A stretch of 64,000 bases of DNA from positions 29,344,001 through 29,408,000 of the forward strand of contig NW_027480422.1 in the NCBI RefSeq assembly GCF_051401765.1, written 5' to 3'. Numbering within the stretch: position 1 is the stretch's first letter; every line of letters begins with the position of its first letter. Origin of the DNA: Calliopsis andreniformis. Taxonomy: Eukaryota > Arthropoda > Insecta > Hymenoptera > Andrenidae. Shown piece by piece: positions 11,413 through 25,122 of the stretch. The notes under the pieces were generated by a model, which did not search any database, was not told where the DNA came from, and saw nothing but the letters and a program-made list of their open reading frames with translations. A program made the translations under genes and the position numbers.

Positions 11413-14400
11413 TACGGCCTTAGAAGTCAACGCCTGAAGCATAAAATATAATAAAAGTACAACAGTTTTTCCAACGTATAACAGGAATAATTGCAACCAG
11501 TGTGAAAGACATGGTCATTTCTACGTTCCGGGCAACCTAGGCTTCACTCTAGGGCGTTGCTCCACCACTTGGAACAGGTACGGCCTTAGGAGTCAAGGCC
11601 AGCGGCATAAAATACAAAATAAATACAACAGTTTTTCCATCGTATAACAAGAATAATTGCAACCAGTGTGAAAGTGATGGTCATTTCTACATTCCGGGCA
11701 ACCTAGGCTACACTCTAGGGCGTTGCTCCACCAGATCGAATAGTTAGGGCCTAAGAAGTCAACGCCAGAAGCATAAAATACAATATAAATACAACAGTTT
11801 TTCCCTTGTATAACAGAAATAATTGCAAACCAGTGCGAAAGCTATGGTCATTTCTACGTTCCGAGCAACGTAGGTTTCGCTCTATGGCGTAGCTCCACCA
11901 CATCGAATAGTTAGGGCCTTAGAAGTCAATGCCAGAAGCATAAAATACAATATAAATACAACAGTTTTTCCATTGTATAAAATGAATAATTGCAAACAGT
12001 GAGGAAGTAATGGTCACTTCTACGTTCCGTGCAACCTAGGCTTCACTCTAGGGCGTTGCTCCACCAGATCGAATAGTTAGGGCCTAAGAAATCAACGCCA
12101 GAAGCATAAAATACAATATAAATACTACAGTTTTTCTCTTGTATAACAGAAATAATTGCAACCAGTGTGAAAGCTATGGTCATATCTACGTTCCGGGCAA
12201 CCTAGGCTTCACTCTAGGGCGTTGCTCCACCACATCGAATAGTTAGGGCCTTAGAAGTCAATGCCAGAAGCATAAAATACAATATAAATACAACAGTTTT
12301 TCCACTGTATAGTATGAATAATTGCAAACAGTGTGGAAGTAATGGTCATTTCTACGTTCCGGGCAAGCTAGGCTTCTCTCTAGGGTGTCGTTCCACCAGA
12401 TTGAATAGTTAGGGTTTAAGAAGTCTACGCCAGAAGCATAAAATACAATACAAATACAACTGCTTTTCCATCGTATAACAGGAATAATTACAACCAGTGT
12501 GAAAGTAATGGGCATTTCTACGTTCCGTGCAACCTAGGCTTCACTCTAGGGCGTTGTTCAACCAGAGCGAATAGTTAGGGCCTAAGAAGTCAACGCCTGA
12601 AGCATAAAATACAATATAAATACAACAGTTTTTCCATTGTATAAAACGAATAATTGCAACCAGTATGAAAGTTATGGTTATTCCTACGTTCAGGGCGACC
12701 TAGGCTTCACCCTAGGGCGTTGCTCCACCAGATCGAATAGTTAGGGCCTATGAAGTCAACGCCAGAAGCATAAAATTCGATATATGTACAACAGTCTTTC
12801 CATCGTATAAAACGAATAATTGCAACCAGTCTGATAGTTATGGTCATTTCTACGTTCCGGGCAATCTAGGCTTCTCTCTAAGGCGTCGTTCCCCCAGATC
12901 GAATAGTTAGGGCCTAAGAAGTCTACGCCAGAAGCATAAAATACAATACAAATACAACAGCTTTTCCATCGTATAACAGGAATAATTGCAACCAGTGTGA
13001 AAGGTATGGTCATTTCTACTTTTCCGGGCAATCTATGCTTCACTCTAGGGCGTTTCTCCACCACATCGATTAGCTGCGGCCTTAGAAGTTAACGCCAGAG
13101 GCATAAAACACAATATAGATAAAACAGTTTTTCAATCGTATAACAGGAATAATTGCAAACAGTGTGAAAGATATGGTCATTTCTACGTAGCGGGCATCCT
13201 AGGCTTCACTCCAGGGAATTGCTCCACCACATCGAATAGCTACGGCCTTAGAAGTCAACACCATAACTATAAAAAACAGTATAAATACAACAGTTTTTCC
13301 ATTGAATAAAATGAATAATTGCTAACAGTGTGGAGGTAATGGTCATTTCTACTTTCCGGGCAACCTAGGCTTCACTCTAGGGCGTTTCTCCACAACATCG
13401 AATAGCTACTGCCTTAGAAGCCAACGTCTGAAGCATAAAATATAATATAAATACAACAGTTTTTCCATCGTATAACAGGAATAATTGCAACCAGTGTGAA
13501 AGACATGGTCTTTTCTACGTTCCGGGCAATCTAGGCTTCACTCTAGGGCGTTGCTCCACCACATCGAATGGCTACGGCCTTAGGAGTCAACGCCAGAGGC
13601 ATAAAATACATAATAAATACAACAGTTTTTCCATCGTATAACAAGAATCACTGCAACCATTGTGAAAGTGATGGTCATTTCTACATTCCGGGCAACCTAG
13701 GCTTCACTCTAGGGCGTTGCTCCACCAGATCGTATAGTTAGGGCCTAACAAGTCAACGCCGGAAGCATAAAATACAATATAAATACAACAGTTTTTCCCT
13801 TGTATAACAGGAATAATTGCAACCAGTGTGAAAGCTATGGTCATTTCTACGTTCCGGGCAACCTAGGCTTCACTCTAGGGCGTTGCTCCACCACATCGAA
13901 TAGTTAGGGCCTTAGAAGTCAATGCCAGAAGCATAAAATGCCATATAAATACAACAGTCTTCCCATCGTATAAAACGAATAATTGCAACCAGTCTGATAG
14001 TTATGGTCATTTCTACGTTCCGGGCAATCTAGGCTTCTCTCTAAGGCATCGTTCCACCAGATCGAATAGTTAGGGCCTAAGAAGTCTACGCCAGAAGCAT
14101 AAAATACAATACAAATACAACAGCTTTTCCATCGTATAACAGGAATAATTGCAACCAGTGTGAAAGGTATGGTCATTTCTACTTTCCGGGCAATCTATGC
14201 TTCACTCTAGGGCATTGATCCACCACATCGAATAGCTACGGCCTTAGAAGTCAACGCCATAACTATAAAAAACAATATAAATACAACAGTTTTTCCACTG
14301 TATAAAATGAATAATTGCAAACAGTGTGGAGGTAATGGTCATTTCTACCTTCCGGGCAACCTAGGCTTCACTCTAGGGCGTTTCTCCACCACATCGAATA

Positions 14401-15189
14401 GCTACTGCCTTAGAAGTCAACGTCTGAAGCATAAAATATAATATAAATACAACAGTTTTTCCATCGTATAAAACCTATAATTGCAACCAGTATGAATGTT
14501 ATGGTCATTTCTACGTTCCGGGCAATCTAGGCTTCTCTCTAGGGCGTTGCTCCACCAGATCGAATAGTTAGGGCCTAACAAGTCAACGCCAGAAGCATAA
14601 AATAGAATATAAATACAACAGCTTTACCATCGTATAACAGGAATAATTGCAACCAGTGTGAAAGATATGGTCATTTCTACGATACGGGCAACCTAGGCTG
14701 CACTCTAGGGCGTCGTTCCACCACATCGAATAGCTGCGGCCGTAGAAGTCAACGCCAGAAGCATAAAACGCCATATAAATACAACAGTTGTTCCACTGTA
14801 CAATATGAATAATTGCAAACAGTGTGGAAGTAATGGTCATTTCTACGTACCAGGCAACCTAGGCTTCACACTCGGGCGTTGCTCAACCACATGGGATAGC
14901 TACGTCCCTAGAAGACAACGCCATAACTATAAAATACAATATAAATACAACAGTCTATCCATCGTATAAAACGAATAATTGCAACCCGTCTGATAGTTAT
15001 GGTCATTTCTACGTTCCGGGCAACCTAGGCTTCACCCTAGGGCGTTGCTCCACCAGATCGAATAGTTAGGGCCTAAGAAGTCAATGACAGAAGCATAAAA
15101 CACGATATATGTACAACAGTTTTTCCATCGCATAAAATGAGTAATTGCAACCAGTGTGAAAGATGTGGTCATTTCTACGTACCGGGCAA
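11413..15189 (+). repeat. Monomer mosaic, two single-base insertions
   Basis: About 23 monomers, no gene seen. An extra A occurs at about 11,829 (GCAAACCAG) and an extra T at about 13,020 (CTTTTCCGGG). The GTATAGTATG marker at 12,307 pairs with 20,939 at exactly 52 x 166, and the CAAGAATCACTGC marker at 13,642 belongs to the module also found at 2,021 and 4,345. The 13.45-13.9 kb part resembles 1.84-2.25 kb and 4.16-4.57 kb. Confidence 0.85.
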
Positions 15190-16570
15190 CCTAGGCTTCA
15201 CACTAGGGCGTTGCTCAACCACATGGGATAGCTACGTCCCTAGAAGACAACGCCATAACTATAAAATACAATATAAATACAACAGTCTATCCATCGTATA
15301 AAACGAATAATTGCAACCAGTCTGATAGTTAGGGTCATTTCTACGTTCCGGGCAACCTAGGCTTCACCCTAGGGCGTTGCCCCGCCATATCGAATAGTTA
15401 GGGCCTAAGAAGTCAATGCCAGAAGCATAAAATACGATATATATACAACAGTCTTTCCATCGTATAAAATGTGTAATTGCAACCAGTGTGAAAATAACAG
15501 CCATTCCTACGTTCCGGGCTTCCTAGACTTAACACTGAGGCATTGCTCCACCAGATCGAATACATAGGGCCTTAGAAGTCAACGCCAGAAGCATAAAGTA
15601 CATTAAAACTCCAACAGTTTGTCCATCGTATAACAGGAATAATTGCCACCAGTGTGAAAGTGATGGTCATTTCTGCATTCCGGGCAACCTAGGCTTCACT
15701 CTAGGGCGTTGCTCCTCCAGATAGAATAGTTAGGGCCCAGGCAGTCAACGCCAGAAGCATAAAAAACAATATAAATACAACAGTTTTTCCCGTGTATAAC
15801 AGGAATAATTACAACCAGTGTGAAAGTAATGGGCATTTCTACGTTCCGTGTAACCTAGGCTTCACTCTAGGTCGTTGGTCCACCAGGCCGAATAGTTAGG
15901 GCCTTAGAAAACAACACCAGACGCATAAAATACAATATAAATACAACAGCTTTTCCGCGGTATAAAACGAATAATTGCAACCAGTATGAAAGTTATGCTC
16001 ATTTCTACGTTCCGGGCAAGCTAGGCTTCACCCTAGGGCGTTGCTCCACCAGATCGAATAGTTAGGGCCTAAGAAGTCAACGCCAGAAGCATAAAATACA
16101 ATACAAATACAACAGTTTTTCCATCGTATACCAAGAATAACTGCAACCATTGTGAAAGTGATGGTCATTTCTACATTCCGGGCAACCTAGGCTTCACTCT
16201 AGGGCGTTGCTCCACCAGATCGTATAGTTAGGGCTTAACAAGTCAACGCCAGAAGCATAAAATACAATATAAATACAACAGTTTTTCCCTTGTATAACAG
16301 GAATAATTGCAACCAGTGTGAAAGCTATGGTCATTTCTACGTTCCGGGCAACCTAGGCTTCACTCTAGGGCGTTGCTCCACCACATCGAATAGTTAGGGC
16401 CTTAGAAGTCAATGCCAGAAGCATAAAATGCCATATAAATACAACAGTTTTTCCACTGTATGATATGAATAATTGCAAACAGTGTGGAAGTAATGGTCAT
16501 TTCTACGTTCCGTGCAACCTAGGCTTCACTCTAGGGCGTTGCTCCACCAGATCGAATAGTTAGGGCCTAT
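15190..16570 (+). repeat. Superblock copy lacking one monomer
   Basis: It matches 20,999-22,545, but the shift changes inside it: 5,809 bases (35 monomers minus 1) up to about 15,807 and 5,975 (36 monomers minus 1) after. At about 15,808 the segment TTTTTCCCGTGTATAACAGG is joined directly to ATTACAACCAGTG, whereas the other copies have a whole GAATGGTATGG / AATACAAGAG monomer between them. This is a clean 166-bp deletion producing a hybrid monomer, as expected from unequal exchange in register. Confidence 0.83.
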
Positions 16571-17299
16571 GAAGTCAACGCCAAAAGCATAAAATACGAT
16601 ATATGTACAACAGTCTTCCCATCGTATAAAACGAATAATTGCAACCAGTCTGATAGTTATGGTCATTTCTACGTTCCGGGCAATCTAGGCTTCTCTCTAG
16701 GGTGTCGTTCAACCAGATTGAATAGTTAGGGTCTAAGAAGTCTGCGCCAGAAGCATAAAATACAATACAAATACAACTGCTTTTCCATCGTATAACAGGA
16801 ATAATTGCAACCAGTGTGAAAGGTATGGCCATTTCTACTTTCCGGGCAATCTAGTCATCACTCTAGGGCGTTTCTCCACCACATCGAATAGCTGCGGCCT
16901 TAGAAGTCAACGCCAGAAGCATAAAACACAATATAGATAAAACAGTTTTTCAATCGTATAACAGGAATAGTTGCAAACAGTGTGAAAGATATGGTCATTT
17001 CTACATTCCGGGCAACCTAGGCTTTACTCTAGGGCGTTGCTCCACCAGATCGTATAGTTAGGGCCTAACAAGTCAACGCCAGAAGCATAAAATACAATAT
17101 AAATACAACAGTTTTTCCCTTGTATAACAGGAATAATTGCAACCAGTGTGAAAGCTATGGTCATTTCTACGTTCCGGGCAACCTGGGCTTCACTCTAGGG
17201 CGTTGCTCCACCACATCGAATAGTTAGGGCCTTAGAAGTCAATGCCAGAAGCATAAAATGCCATATAAATACAACAGTTTTTCCACTGTATGATATGAA

Positions 17300-18770
17300 T
17301 AATTGCAAACAGTGTGGAAGTAATGGTCATTTCTACGTTCCGGGCAAGCTAGGCTTCACTCTAGGGCGTTGGTCCACCAGATCCAATAGTTAGGGCCTAA
17401 GAAGTCAACGCCAGGAGCACCAAATACAAAATAAATACAACAGTTTTTCCATCGTATAAAACGAATAATTGCTTCCAGTGCGCAAGTAATGGTCATTTCT
17501 ACGATCCGGGTAACCTAGGCATCACTCTAGGGCGTTGTTCAACCAGAGCGAATAGTTAGGGCCTAAGAAGTCAACGCCTGAAGCATAAAATACAATATAA
17601 ATACAACAGTTTTTCCATTGTATAAAACGAATAATTGCAACCAGTATGAAAGTTATGGTTATTTCTACGTTCAGGGCAACCTAGGCTTCACCCTAGGGCG
17701 TTGCTCCACCAGATCGAATAGTTAGGGCCTATGAAGTCAACGCCAAAAGCATAAAATACGATATATGTACAACAGTCTTCCCATCGTATAAAACGAATAA
17801 TTGCAACCAGTCTGATAGTTATGGTCATTTCTACGTTCCGGGCAATCTAGGCTTCTCTCTAGGGTGTCGTTCCACCAGATTGAATAGTTAGGGTCTAAGA
17901 AGTCTACGCCAGAAGCATAAAGTACAATACAAGTACAACTGCTTTTCCATCGTATGACAGGAATAATTGCAACCGGTGTGAAAGGTATGGCCATTTCTAC
18001 TTTCCGGGCAATCTAGGCTTCACTCTAGGGCGTTTCTCCACCACATCGAATAGCTGCGGCCTTAGAAGTCAACGCCAGAAGCATAAAACACATTATAGAT
18101 AAAACAGTTTTTCAATCGTATAACAGGAATAATTGCAAACAGTGTGAAAGATATGGTCATTTCTACGTTGCGAGCATCCTAGGCTTCACTCTAGGGCATT
18201 GATCCACCACATCGAATAGCTACAGCCTTGGAAGTCAACGCCATAACTATAAAAAACAATATAAATACAACAGTTTTTCCACTGTATAAAATGAATAATT
18301 GCAAACAGTGTGGAGGTAATGGTCATTTCTACCTTCCGGGCAACCTAGGCTTCACTCTAGGGCGTTTCTCCACCACATCGAATAGCTACTGCCTTAGAAG
18401 TCAACGTCTGAAGCATAAAATATAATATAAATACAACAGTTTTTCCATCGTATAAAACGTATAGTTGCAACCAGTATGAATGTTATGGTCATTCCTACGT
18501 TCCGGGCAACCTAGGCTTCACCCTAGGGCGTTGGTCCACCAGATCCAATAGCTAGGGCCCAAGAAGTCAACGCCAGGAGCACCAAATACAAAATAAATAC
18601 AACAGCTATTCCATCGTATAGAACGAATAATTGCAACATGTATGAAAGCTATGGTCATTTATACGTTCCGGGCAACCTAGGCTTCACTCTAGGACGTTGC
18701 TCAACCACATCGAATAGCTACGGCCCTAGAAGACAACGCCATAACTATAAAATACAATATAAATACAACA
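17300..18770 (+). repeat. About 9-monomer block, copy 1 of a 33-monomer shift
   Basis: It matches 22,777-24,248 at a shift of 5,477 (33 x 166 minus 1, owing to a deletion near 20,493). Shared markers include GCGCAAGTAATGG, GTTCAGGGCAACC, GGGTGTCGTTCC, CTAGGGCCCAAGAAG and the rare TGCAACATGTATG monomer (AACATG at 18,635 and 24,112). Confidence 0.82.
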
Positions 18771-19212
18771 GTCTTTCCATCGTATAAAACGAATAATTGC
18801 AACCAGTCTGATAGTTATGGTCATTTCTACGTTCCGGGCAATCTAGGCTTCTCTCTAGGGCGTTGCTCCACCAGATCGAATAGTTAGGGCCTAACAAGTC
18901 AACGCCAGAAGCATAAAATACAATATAAATACAACAGCTTTACCATCGTATGACAGGAATAATTGCAACCAGTGTGAAAGATATGGTCATTTCTACGATA
19001 CGGGCAACCAAGGCTGCACTCTAGGGCGTTGTTCCACCACATCGAATAGCTGCGGCCTTAGAAGTCAACGCCAGAAGCATAAAATGCCATATAAATACAA
19101 CAGTTGTTCCACTGTACAATATGAATAATTGCAAACAGTGTGGAAGTAATGGCCATTTCTACGTACCGGGCAACCTAGGCTTCACACTAGGGCGTTGCTC
19201 AACCACATGGGA

Positions 19213-19808
19213 TAGCTACGTCCCTAGAAGACAACGCCATAACTATAAAATACAATATAAATACAACAGTCTATCCATCGTATAAAACGAATAATTGCAA
19301 CCAGTCTGATAGATATGGTCATTTCTACGTTCCGGGCAACCTAGGCTTCACCCTAGGGCGTTGCTCCACCAGATCGAATAGTTAGGGCCTAAGAAGTCAA
19401 TGCCAGAAGCATAAAACACGATATATGTACAACAGTTTTTCCATCGCATAAAATGAGTAATTGCAACCAGTGTGAAAGATGTGGTCATTTCTACGATACG
19501 GGCAACCTAGGCTGCACTCTAGGGCGTCGTTCCACCACATCGAATAGCTGCGGCCTTAGAAGTCAAAGCCAGAAGCATAAAATGCCATATAAATACAACA
19601 GTTGTTCCACTGTATAATATGAATAATTGCAAACAGTGTGGAAGTAATGGTCATTTCTACGTACCGGGCAACCTAGGCTTCACTCTAGGGCGTTTCTCCA
19701 CCACATCGAATAGCTACTGCCTTAGAAGCCTTCGTCTGAAGCATAAAATATAATATAAATACAACAGTTTTTCCATCGTATAACAGGAATAATTGCAACC
19801 AGTGTGAA
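19213..19808 (+). repeat. About 3.6-monomer block, copy 1 of a 30-monomer shift
   Basis: It matches 24,193-24,788 at a shift of exactly 4,980 bases (30 x 166). Shared rare states are TAGCTACGTCCC, CATCGCATAAAATGAG, GAAAGATGTGGTC and GTCAAAGCCAG. The partner differs at CACACCGAATAG and TAGCAACTGCC. Confidence 0.8.
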
Positions 19809-19844
19809 AGACATGGTCTTTTCTACGTTCCGGGCAACCTAGGG

Positions 19845-20709
19845 TTCACGCTATAGCGTCGTTCCACCAGATCGAATAGTTAGGGCCTAAGAAGTCTACG
19901 CCAGAAGCATAAAATACAATACAAATACAACAGTTTTCCAATCTTATAACAGGAATAATTGCAAACAGTGTGAAAGATATGGTCACTTCTACGTTGCGAG
20001 CATCCTAGGCTTCACTCTAGGGCATTGATCCACCACATCGAATAGCTACGGCCTTAGAAGTCAACGCCATAACTATAAAAAACAATATAAATACAACAGT
20101 TTTTCCACTTTATAAAATGAATAATTGCAAACAGTGTGGAGGTAATGGTCATTTCTACCTTCCGGGCAACCTACGCTTCACTCTAGGGCGTTTCTCCACC
20201 ACATCGAATAGCTACTGCCTTAGAAGTCAACGTCTGAAGAATAAAATATAATATAAACACAACAGTTTTTCCATCGTATAAAACGTATAATTGCAACCAG
20301 TATGAATGTTATGGTCATTTCTACGTTCCGGGCAACCTAGGCTTCACCCTAGGGCGTTGCTCCACCAGATCGAATAGTTAGGGCCTAAGAAGTCAATGCC
20401 AGAAGCATAAAACACGATATATGTACAACAGTTTTTCCATCGCTTAAAATGAGTAATTGCAACCAGTGTGAAAGGTATGGTCATTTCTCCGTTCGGACAA
20501 CCTAGGCTTCACTCTAGGGCGATGCTCCACCACAACGAATAGCTGCGGCCTTCGAAGCCAACGCCAGAAGCATAAAATACAATATAAATACAACAGTTTT
20601 TCAATCGTATAACAGGAATAATTGCAAACAGTGTTAAAGATATGGTCATTTCTACGTTGCGGGCATCCTAGGCTTCACTCTAGGGCATTGCTCCACCACA
20701 TCGAATAGC
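19845..20709 (+). repeat. About 5.2-monomer block shared with 10.5-11.4 kb, copy 2
   Basis: Partner of 10,548-11,412, carrying the same one-base deletion. It has since changed to GTTCGGACAACC where copy 1 reads GTTCGGGCAACC. After 20,709 the copies part: this one continues GCTATGGCCTAAG, the other GCTACGGCCTTAG. Confidence 0.82.
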
Positions 20710-20998
20710 TATGGCCTAAGAAATCAACGCCAGAAGCATAAAATACAATATAAATACTACAGTTTTTCCCTTGTATAACAGAAATAATTGCAACCAGTGT
20801 GAAAGCTATGGTCATATCTACGTTCCGGGCAACCTAGGCTTCACTCTAGGGCGTTGCTCCACCACATCGAATAGTTAGGGCCTTAGAAGTCAATGCCAGA
20901 AGCATAAAATACAATATAAATACAACAGTTTTTCCACTGTATAGTATGAATAATTGCAAACACTGTGGAAGTAATGGTCATTTCTACGTTCCGGGCAA

Positions 20999-22545
20999 CC
21001 TAGGCTTCACTCTAGGGCGTTGCTCAACCACATCGCATAGCTACGTCCCTAGAAAACAACGCCATAACTATAAAATACAATATAAATAGAACAGTCTTTC
21101 CATCGTATAAAACGAATAATTGCAACCAGTCTGATAGTTATGGTCATTTCTACGTTCCGGGCAACCTAGGCTTCACCCTAGGGCGTTGCCCCGCCATATC
21201 GAATAGTTAGGGCCTAAGAAGTCAATGCCAGAAGCATAAAATACGATATATATACAACAGTCTTTCCATCGTATGAAATGTGTAATTGCAACCAGTGTTA
21301 AAATAACGGCCATTCCTACGTTCCGGGCTTCCTAGACTTAACACTGAGGCATTGCTCCACCGGATCGAATACATAGGGCCTTAGAAGTCAACGCCAGAAG
21401 CATAAAGTACATTAAAACTCCAACAGTTTGTCCATCGTATAACAGGAATAATTGCCACCAGTGCGAAAGTGATGGTCATTTCTGCATTCCGGGCAACCTA
21501 GGCTTCACTCTATGGCGTTGCTCCTCCAGATAGAATAGTTAGGGCCCAGGCAGTCAACGCCAGAAGCATAAAAAACAATATAAATACAACAGTTTTTCCC
21601 GTGTATAACAGGAATAATTGCAACCAGTGTGAATGGTATGGTCATTTCTACGTTCCGGGCAACCTAGGCTTCACTCTAGGGCATTGCTCCACCACATCGA
21701 ATAGCTACGGCCTTAGAAGTCAACGCCAGAAGCACAAAATAAAATAAAAATACAAGAGTTATACCATCGTCTAACAGGAATAATTACAACCAGTGTGAAA
21801 GTAATGGGCATTTCTACGTTCCGTGCAACCTAGGCTTCACTCTAGGGCGTTGGTCCACCAGGCCGAATAGTTAGGGCCTTAGAAAACAACACCAGACGCA
21901 TAAAATACAATATAAATACAACAGCTTTTCCGCGGTATAAAACGAATAATTGCAACCAGTATGAAAGTTATGCTCATTTCTACGTTCCGGGCAAGCTAGG
22001 CTTCACCCTAGGGCGTTGCTCCACCAGATCGAATAGTTAGGGCCTAAGAAGTCAACGCCAGAAGCATAAAATACAATACAAATACAACAGTTTTTCCATC
22101 GTATACCAAGAATAGCTGCAACCATTGTGAAAGTGATGGTCATTTCTACATTCCGGGCAACCTAGGCTTCACTCTAGGGCGTTGCTCCACCAGATCGTAT
22201 AGTTAGGGCCTAACAAGTCAACGCCAGAAGCATAAAATACAATATAAATACAACAGTTTTTCCCTTGTATAACAGGAATAATTGCAACCAGTGTGAAAGC
22301 TATGGTCATTTCTACGTTCCGGGCAACCTAGGCTTCACTCTAGGGCGTTGCTCCACCACATCGAATAGTTAGGGCCTTAGAAGTCAATGCCAGAAGCATA
22401 AAATGCCATATAAATACAACAGTTTTTCCACTGTATGATATGAATAATTGCAAACAGTGTGGAAGTAATGGTCATTTCTACGTTCCGTGCAACCTAGGCT
22501 TCACTCTAGGGCGTTGCTCCACCAGATCGGATAGTTAGGGCCTAA
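20999..22545 (+). repeat. Superblock copy with the full monomer number
   Basis: Counterpart of 15,190-16,570 that retains the monomer deleted there. Markers are GGCAG at 21,549 and CAAGAATAGCTGC at 22,107, with the ancestral-looking 558-base spacing also found at 5.3 kb and 30.2 kb. Private changes include CTCTATGGCGTTGC near 21,510. Confidence 0.83.
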
Positions 22546-23178
22546 GAAATCAACGCCAGAAGCATAAAATACGATATATGTACAACAGTCTTCCCATCGT
22601 ATAAAACGAATAATTGCAACCAGTCTGATAGTTATGGTCATTTCTACGTTCCGGGCAATCTAGGCTTCACTCTATGGCGTTGCTCCACCACATCGAATAG
22701 TTAGGGCCTTAGAAGTCAATGCCAGAAGCATAAAATGCCATATAAATACAACAGTTTTTCCACTGTATAGTATGAATAATTGCAAACAGTGTGGAAGTAA
22801 TGGTCATTTCTACGTTACGGGCAAGCTAGGCTTCACTCTAGGGCGTTGGTCCACCAGATCCAATAGTTAGGGCCTAAGAAGTCAACGCCAGGAGCACCAA
22901 ATACAAAATAAATACAACAGTTTTTCCATCGTATAAAACGAATAATTGCATCCAGTGCGCAAGTAATGGTCATTTCTACGATCCGGGTAACCTAGGCATC
23001 ACTCTAGGGCGTTGCTCAACCAGAGCGAATAGTTAGGGCCTAAGAAGTCAACGCCTGAAGCATAAAATACAATATAAATACAACAGTTTTTCCATTGTAT
23101 AAAACGAATAATTGCAACCAGTATGAAAGTTATGGTTATTTCTACGTTCAGGGCAACCTAGGCTTCACCCTAGGGCGT
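21494..23178 (+). repeat. About 10-monomer block, copy 1 of a 52-monomer shift
   Basis: It matches 30,124-31,808 at a shift of 8,630 (52 x 166 minus 2). Three independent markers give the same shift: 21,549 to 30,179, 22,107 to 30,737, and 22,765 to 31,395. The minus 2 is accounted for by four one-base indels between the copies (near 24,128, 25,358, 27,299 and 27,514). Confidence 0.83.
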
Positions 23179-24248
23179 TGCTCCACCAGATCGAATAGTT
23201 AGGGCCTATGAAGTCAACGCCAAAAGCATAAAATACGATATATGTACAACAGTCTTCCCATCGTATAAAACGAATAATTGCAACCAGTCTGATAGTTATG
23301 GTCATTTCTACGTTCCGGGCAATCTAGGCTTCTCTCTAGGGTGTCGTTCCACCAGATTGAATAGTTAGGGTCTAAGAAGTCTACGCCAGAAGCATAAAAT
23401 ACAATACAAATACAACTGCTTTTCCATCGTATAACAGGAATAATTGCAACCAGTGTGAAAGGTATGGCCATTTCTACTTTCCGGGCAATCTAGGCTTCAC
23501 TCTAGGGCGTTTCTCCACCACATCGAATAGCTGCGGCCTTAGAAGTCAACGCCAGAAGCATAAAACATAATATAGATAAAACAGTTTTTCAATCGTATAA
23601 CAGGAATAATTGCAAACAGTGTGAAAGATATGGTCATTTCTACGTTGCGAGCATCCTAGGCTTCACTCTAGGGCGTTGATCCACCACATCGAATAGCTAC
23701 GGCCTTAGAAGTCAACGCCATAGCTATAAAAAACAATATAGATACAACAGTTTTTCCACTGTATAAAATGAATAATTGCAAACAGTGTGGAGGTAATGGT
23801 CATTTCTACCTTCCGGGCAACCTAGGCTTCACTCTAGGGCGTTTCTCCACCACATCGAATAGCTACTGCCTTAGAAGTCAACGTCTGAAGCATAAAATAT
23901 AATATAAATACAACAGTTTTTCCATCGTATAAAACGTATAATTGCAACCAGTATGAATGTTATGGTCATTCCTACGTTCCGGGCAACCTAGGCTTCACCC
24001 TAGGGCGTTGGTCCACCAGATCCAATAGCTAGGGCCCAAGAAGTCAACGCCAGGAGCACCAAATACAAAATAAATACAACAGATATTCCATCGTATAGAA
24101 CGAATAATTGCAACATGTATGAAAGCTAATGGTCATTTATACGTTCCGGGCAACCTAGGCTTCACTCTAGGGCGTTGCTCAACCACATCGAATAGCTACG
24201 TCCCTAGAAGACAACGCCATAACTATAAAATACAATATAAATACAACA
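22777..24248 (+). repeat. About 9-monomer block, copy 2 of a 33-monomer shift
   Basis: Partner of 17,300-18,770. It contains a private one-base insertion (GAAAGCTAATGG at about 24,128) and CAGATATTCC where copy 1 has CAGCTATTCC. Its left part overlaps the 52-monomer-shift block, so the same stretch has been copied at least twice. Confidence 0.82.
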
Positions 24249-24788
24249 GTCTATCCATCGTATAAAACGAATAATTGCAACCAGTCTGATAGATATGGTC
24301 ATTTCTACGTTCCGGGCAACCTAGGCTTCACCCTAGGGCGTTGCTCCACCAGATCGAATGGTTAGGGCCTAAGAAGTCAATGCCAGAAGCATAAAACACG
24401 ATATATGTACAACAGTTTTTCCATCGCATAAAATGAGTAATTGCAACCAGTGTGAAAGATGTGGTCATTTCTACGATACGGGCAACCTAGGCTGCACTCT
24501 AGGGCGTCGTTCCACCACACCGAATAGCTGCGGCCTTAGAAGTCAAAGCCAGAAGCATAAAATGCCATATAAATACAACAGTTGTTCCACTGTATAATAT
24601 GAATAATTGCAAACAGTGTGGAAGTAATGGTCATTTCTACGTACCGGGCAACCTAGGCTTCACTCTAGGGCGTTTCTCCACCACATCGAATAGCAACTGC
24701 CTTAGAAGCCAACGTCTGAAGCATAAAATATAATATAAATACAACAGTTTTTCCATCGTATAACAGGAATAATTGCAACCAGTGTGAA
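24193..24788 (+). repeat. About 3.6-monomer block, copy 2 of a 30-monomer shift
   Basis: Partner of 19,213-19,808. It begins inside the block that is copied from the 17.3-18.8 kb type, so 24.2 kb is a recombination junction between two different source regions. Confidence 0.8.
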
Positions 24789-25122
24789 TGGTATGGTCAT
24801 TTCTACGTTCCGGGCAACCTAGGCTTCACTCTAGGGCATTGCTCCACCACATCGAATAGCTACGGCCTTAGAAGTCAACGCCAGAAGCACAAAATAAAAT
24901 AAAAATACAAGAGTTATTCCATGGTCTAACAGGAATAATTACAACCAGTGTGAAAGTAATGGGCATTTCTACGTTCCGTGCAACCTAGGCTTCACTCTAG
25001 GGCGTTGGTCCACCAGGCCGAATAGTTAGGGCCTAAGAATTCAACGCCAGATGCATAAAATACAATATAAATACAACAGTTTTTCCCTTGTATAACAGGA
25101 ATAATTGCAACCAGTGTGAAAG
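24711..25122 (+). repeat. About 2.5-monomer block, copy 1 of a 12-monomer shift
   Basis: It matches 26,702-27,113 at 1,991 bases (12 x 166 minus 1; the one-base deletion near 25,358 lies between). Shared order: AACGTCTGAAGC, GTGAATGGTATGG, AATACAAGAGTTATTCC, AATGGGCATTTC, CCAGGCCGAATAG, then AATTCAACGCCAGATGC and TTTTTCCCTTG. Confidence 0.82.

Noticed and set aside
18228..18425. 65-codon forward open frame with MNNCKQCGGNGHFY
   Set aside because: Same monomer frame as elsewhere, open only because this monomer has GCTACTGCC instead of the stop-bearing GTTAGGGCC. No evidence of coding.
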